NCBI GenBank assembly: GCA_025356765.1
Contig: JANXRO010000088.1
Location: 1 to 6,609, forward strand
DNA from: Hyphomicrobiales bacterium
Lineage (GTDB): Bacteria > Pseudomonadota > Alphaproteobacteria > Rhizobiales > Aestuariivirgaceae
Direction of reading: 5' to 3'
DNA: 6,609 nt
Positions 5,325-6,609 of this stretch are shown piece by piece. The notes below the pieces were generated by a model. The model worked only from the letters and a program-made list of their open reading frames with translations, searched no databases and was not told where the DNA came from. The first letter of the stretch is position 1. Each line of letters begins with the position of its first letter. A program made the translations under genes and the position numbers.

Positions 5325-6609
5325 TTACGCAACCTGTTGGGTGCGAGGTTTTTTGATTTGCCCCAAAAGGCAAGCAAGCCCGGCCGGAGTCATACCATCT
5401 ACACGCGCCGCTTGGGCCAATGTCTCTGGCTTTGCTTTATGCAGCTTCTGGCGCAGCTCCATGGAAAGGCTGGGTATAGCGAAGTAATCGATATCCGCTG
5501 GGATGCGCACAAGCTCATCTTTGCGAAGCATCTCAATTTCAGAATGTTGCCTATCCATATAACCCGCATAAAGCGCATCCGCTTCCAAGGCTTCCTTCGC
5601 AAATGCAGGAAGGGCTTTCAATGCTGGCCAAATCTCTTCAACTTTGGCCAAACCAATATCAGGCATTGCAATCAATTCCAACGCGTTGCGAGATTTACCA
5701 TCTTGATTAACCCGCAAGCCAAGTTTGGCCGCTGCTGAAGATGTCATCGATGATTCACGTGCAACATTACGCGCATGATCCAAAACTGCCATTTTATCTG
5801 CAAAAGCTGTCTGACGCTCTGATCCGACCAACCCCCAGGCAATACCTTTTGTGGTCAACCGTTGATCAGAATTATCGGCCCGCATGGCCAAACGATATTC
5901 GGCCCTTGAAGTGAACATGCGATAAGGTTCGGCCACCCCCCGCGTCACCAGATCATCAACCATAACGCCCAAATAGCCATCGGCTCGGCCAATGGTGATG
6001 GGCTCATCGCCAGATGCGGCCCGCGCAGCGTTGAGGCCTGCCAACAGACCTTGGGCGGCCGCTTCCTCATAGCCCGTTGTGCCATTGATTTGTCCAGCGA
6101 GATAAAGTCCTTTCAAGGATTTCACTTGCAAATCATGGCCTAATTCACGGGGGTCCACATAATCATATTCAATGGCATAGCCCGGTCGAATGATGCGAAC
6201 ATTTTCCAACCCCGGCATCGAATGGATAAATGCCTCCTGCACGTCCTCTGGCAGAGAGGTTGAAATTCCATTGGGATAAATTGTGGGGTCATCCAGTCCT
6301 TCGGGCTCCAAGAAAATTTGGTGTGCTGATTTTTCTTTGAAGCGGTGAATCTTGTCTTCGATGGATGGGCAATAGCGCGGCCCCGTGCCAACAATCTGGC
6401 CAGAATAAAGTGGTGAACGGTGGATGTTATCGGCGATAATTTGATGCGTGGTCGCCGTGGTGTTGGTAATAAAGCATGAAATTTGCGGTGTGGTTATTTT
6501 ATCGGTGAGAAATGAAAATGGAACCGGTGGCTCATCGCCCTTCTGTTCTTCCAAAACCGACCAATTGATTGTGCGCCCATCAAGCCTTGCGGGCGTTCCA
6601 GTTTTCAAA
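5325..6609 (-). CDS. mnmG: tRNA uridine-5-carboxymethylaminomethyl modification enzyme MnmG (GidA), N-terminus beyond window
   Basis: MnmG is the FAD enzyme that, with the GTPase MnmE, builds the (carboxymethyl)aminomethyl group on wobble U34 of certain tRNAs. Its first visible codon is TTG at 6608, encoding the Leu of LKTGTPARLDGR. That is an internal family motif, so roughly the first 200 residues, including the FAD dinucleotide fold, are off the window, and about 427 residues remain of a protein usually near 620-630. Visible landmarks are GPRYCPSIEDK with the conserved cysteine (C80 from the first visible residue), HQIFLEPEG, YPNGISTSLP, GYAIEYDYVDPRELG, AGQINGTTGYEEAAAQG, EPYRMFTSRAEYRL and the C-terminal helical region with YAGYMDRQ and RIPADIDY, which serves MnmE and tRNA contacts. 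The stop touches the rsmG ATG. No frameshift or missing block is seen in the visible part. Confidence 0.98.
   Translation of the reverse strand, partial: LKTGTPARLDGRTINWSVLEEQKGDEPPVPFSFLTDKITTPQISCFITNTTATTHQIIADNIHRSPLYSGQIVGTGPRYCPSIEDKIHRFKEKSAHQIFLEPEGLDDPTIYPNGISTSLPEDVQEAFIHSMPGLENVRIIRPGYAIEYDYVDPRELGHDLQVKSLKGLYLAGQINGTTGYEEAAAQGLLAGLNAARAASGDEPITIGRADGYLGVMVDDLVTRGVAEPYRMFTSRAEYRLAMRADNSDQRLTTKGIAWGLVGSERQTAFADKMAVLDHARNVARESSMTSSAAAKLGLRVNQDGKSRNALELIAMPDIGLAKVEEIWPALKALPAFAKEALEADALYAGYMDRQHSEIEMLRKDELVRIPADIDYFAIPSLSMELRQKLHKAKPETLAQAARVDGMTPAGLACLLGQIKKPRTQQVA
5751..5766. promoter_or_regulatory. Second parS-like ParB binding site, inside mnmG
   Basis: The 16 bp TGATTCACGTGCAACA match parS at 14 of 16 positions, again with an intact CACGTG core. 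The mismatches are at position 3 (T to A, as in the other site) and position 12 (A to C). The site is 483 bp from the rsmG site and codes for V-A-R-E-S in MnmG. The position-12 change falls in the inner part of the half-site, so it may bind more weakly than the site in rsmG. Confidence 0.6.

Noticed and set aside
5337..5738. A 133-codon open frame on the plus strand opposite mnmG
   Set aside because: It is fully antisense to conserved mnmG sequence, with no family resemblance or start signal. The same applies to the frame at 5027-5356 opposite rsmG.
6113..6130. Weak parS resemblance around TTTCACTTGCAAAT in mnmG, and around TTCACCTGCAACAA near 3585
   Set aside because: Both lack the CACGTG core and match at about 11 of 16 positions or fewer, so they are not credible ParB sites.
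1..6609. leuS and mnmG as broken genes
   Set aside because: Both are simply cut by the window edges. The frames are open to the ends and internal motifs are intact.

Overview
The window is a compact stretch of bacterial chromosome with seven protein genes and almost no non-coding DNA. Gene order and protein sequence point to an alphaproteobacterium, most likely of the Rhizobiales (Hyphomicrobiales): a chromosomal mnmG-rsmG-parA-parB cluster faces a leuS-lptE-holA cluster, and LptE carries the CSSYRPLYG start typical of the group. Base composition looks close to 50% GC in the lines I sampled, which is low for many free-living Rhizobiales. I cannot name a genus.

Plus strand, 1-2993: the 3' part of leuS (leucyl-tRNA synthetase, cut by the window edge), lptE (outer-membrane lipoprotein for LPS assembly) and holA (DNA polymerase III delta, the clamp-loader wrench). 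leuS and lptE overlap by 7 nt. lptE and holA are 3 nt apart, and holA appears to start with TTG. The three look like one translationally coupled operon whose promoter lies outside the window.

Minus strand, 6609-2982: the 3' part of mnmG (tRNA U34 modification, cut by the window edge), rsmG (16S rRNA G527 methyltransferase), parA and parB (chromosome segregation). mnmG stop and rsmG start abut (TAAATG), rsmG and parA overlap by 23 nt, and parA and parB are separated by 41 nt. The two clusters converge, and the holA and parB ends overlap by 12 nt with no recognisable terminator.

The most interesting signals are cis-elements hidden inside genes. Two 16-bp sites, one in rsmG and one in mnmG, each match 14 of 16 positions of the parS centromere consensus bound by ParB. 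They sit about 0.5 kb apart, just upstream of parAB. Both depart from consensus in the same way, at position 3, and that change creates a GATTC, which is a GANTC target of the CcrM methylase. Both are also read in the same codon phase (V-S/A-R-E-S). The segregation locus therefore appears to carry its own centromere within housekeeping genes, which fits a position close to the replication origin.

I see no mobile elements, tRNA or rRNA genes, CRISPR arrays, phage genes or orphan genes. No stretch above about 50 bp lacks a gene. The genes are ordinary core genes; I did not find a new multi-gene system.
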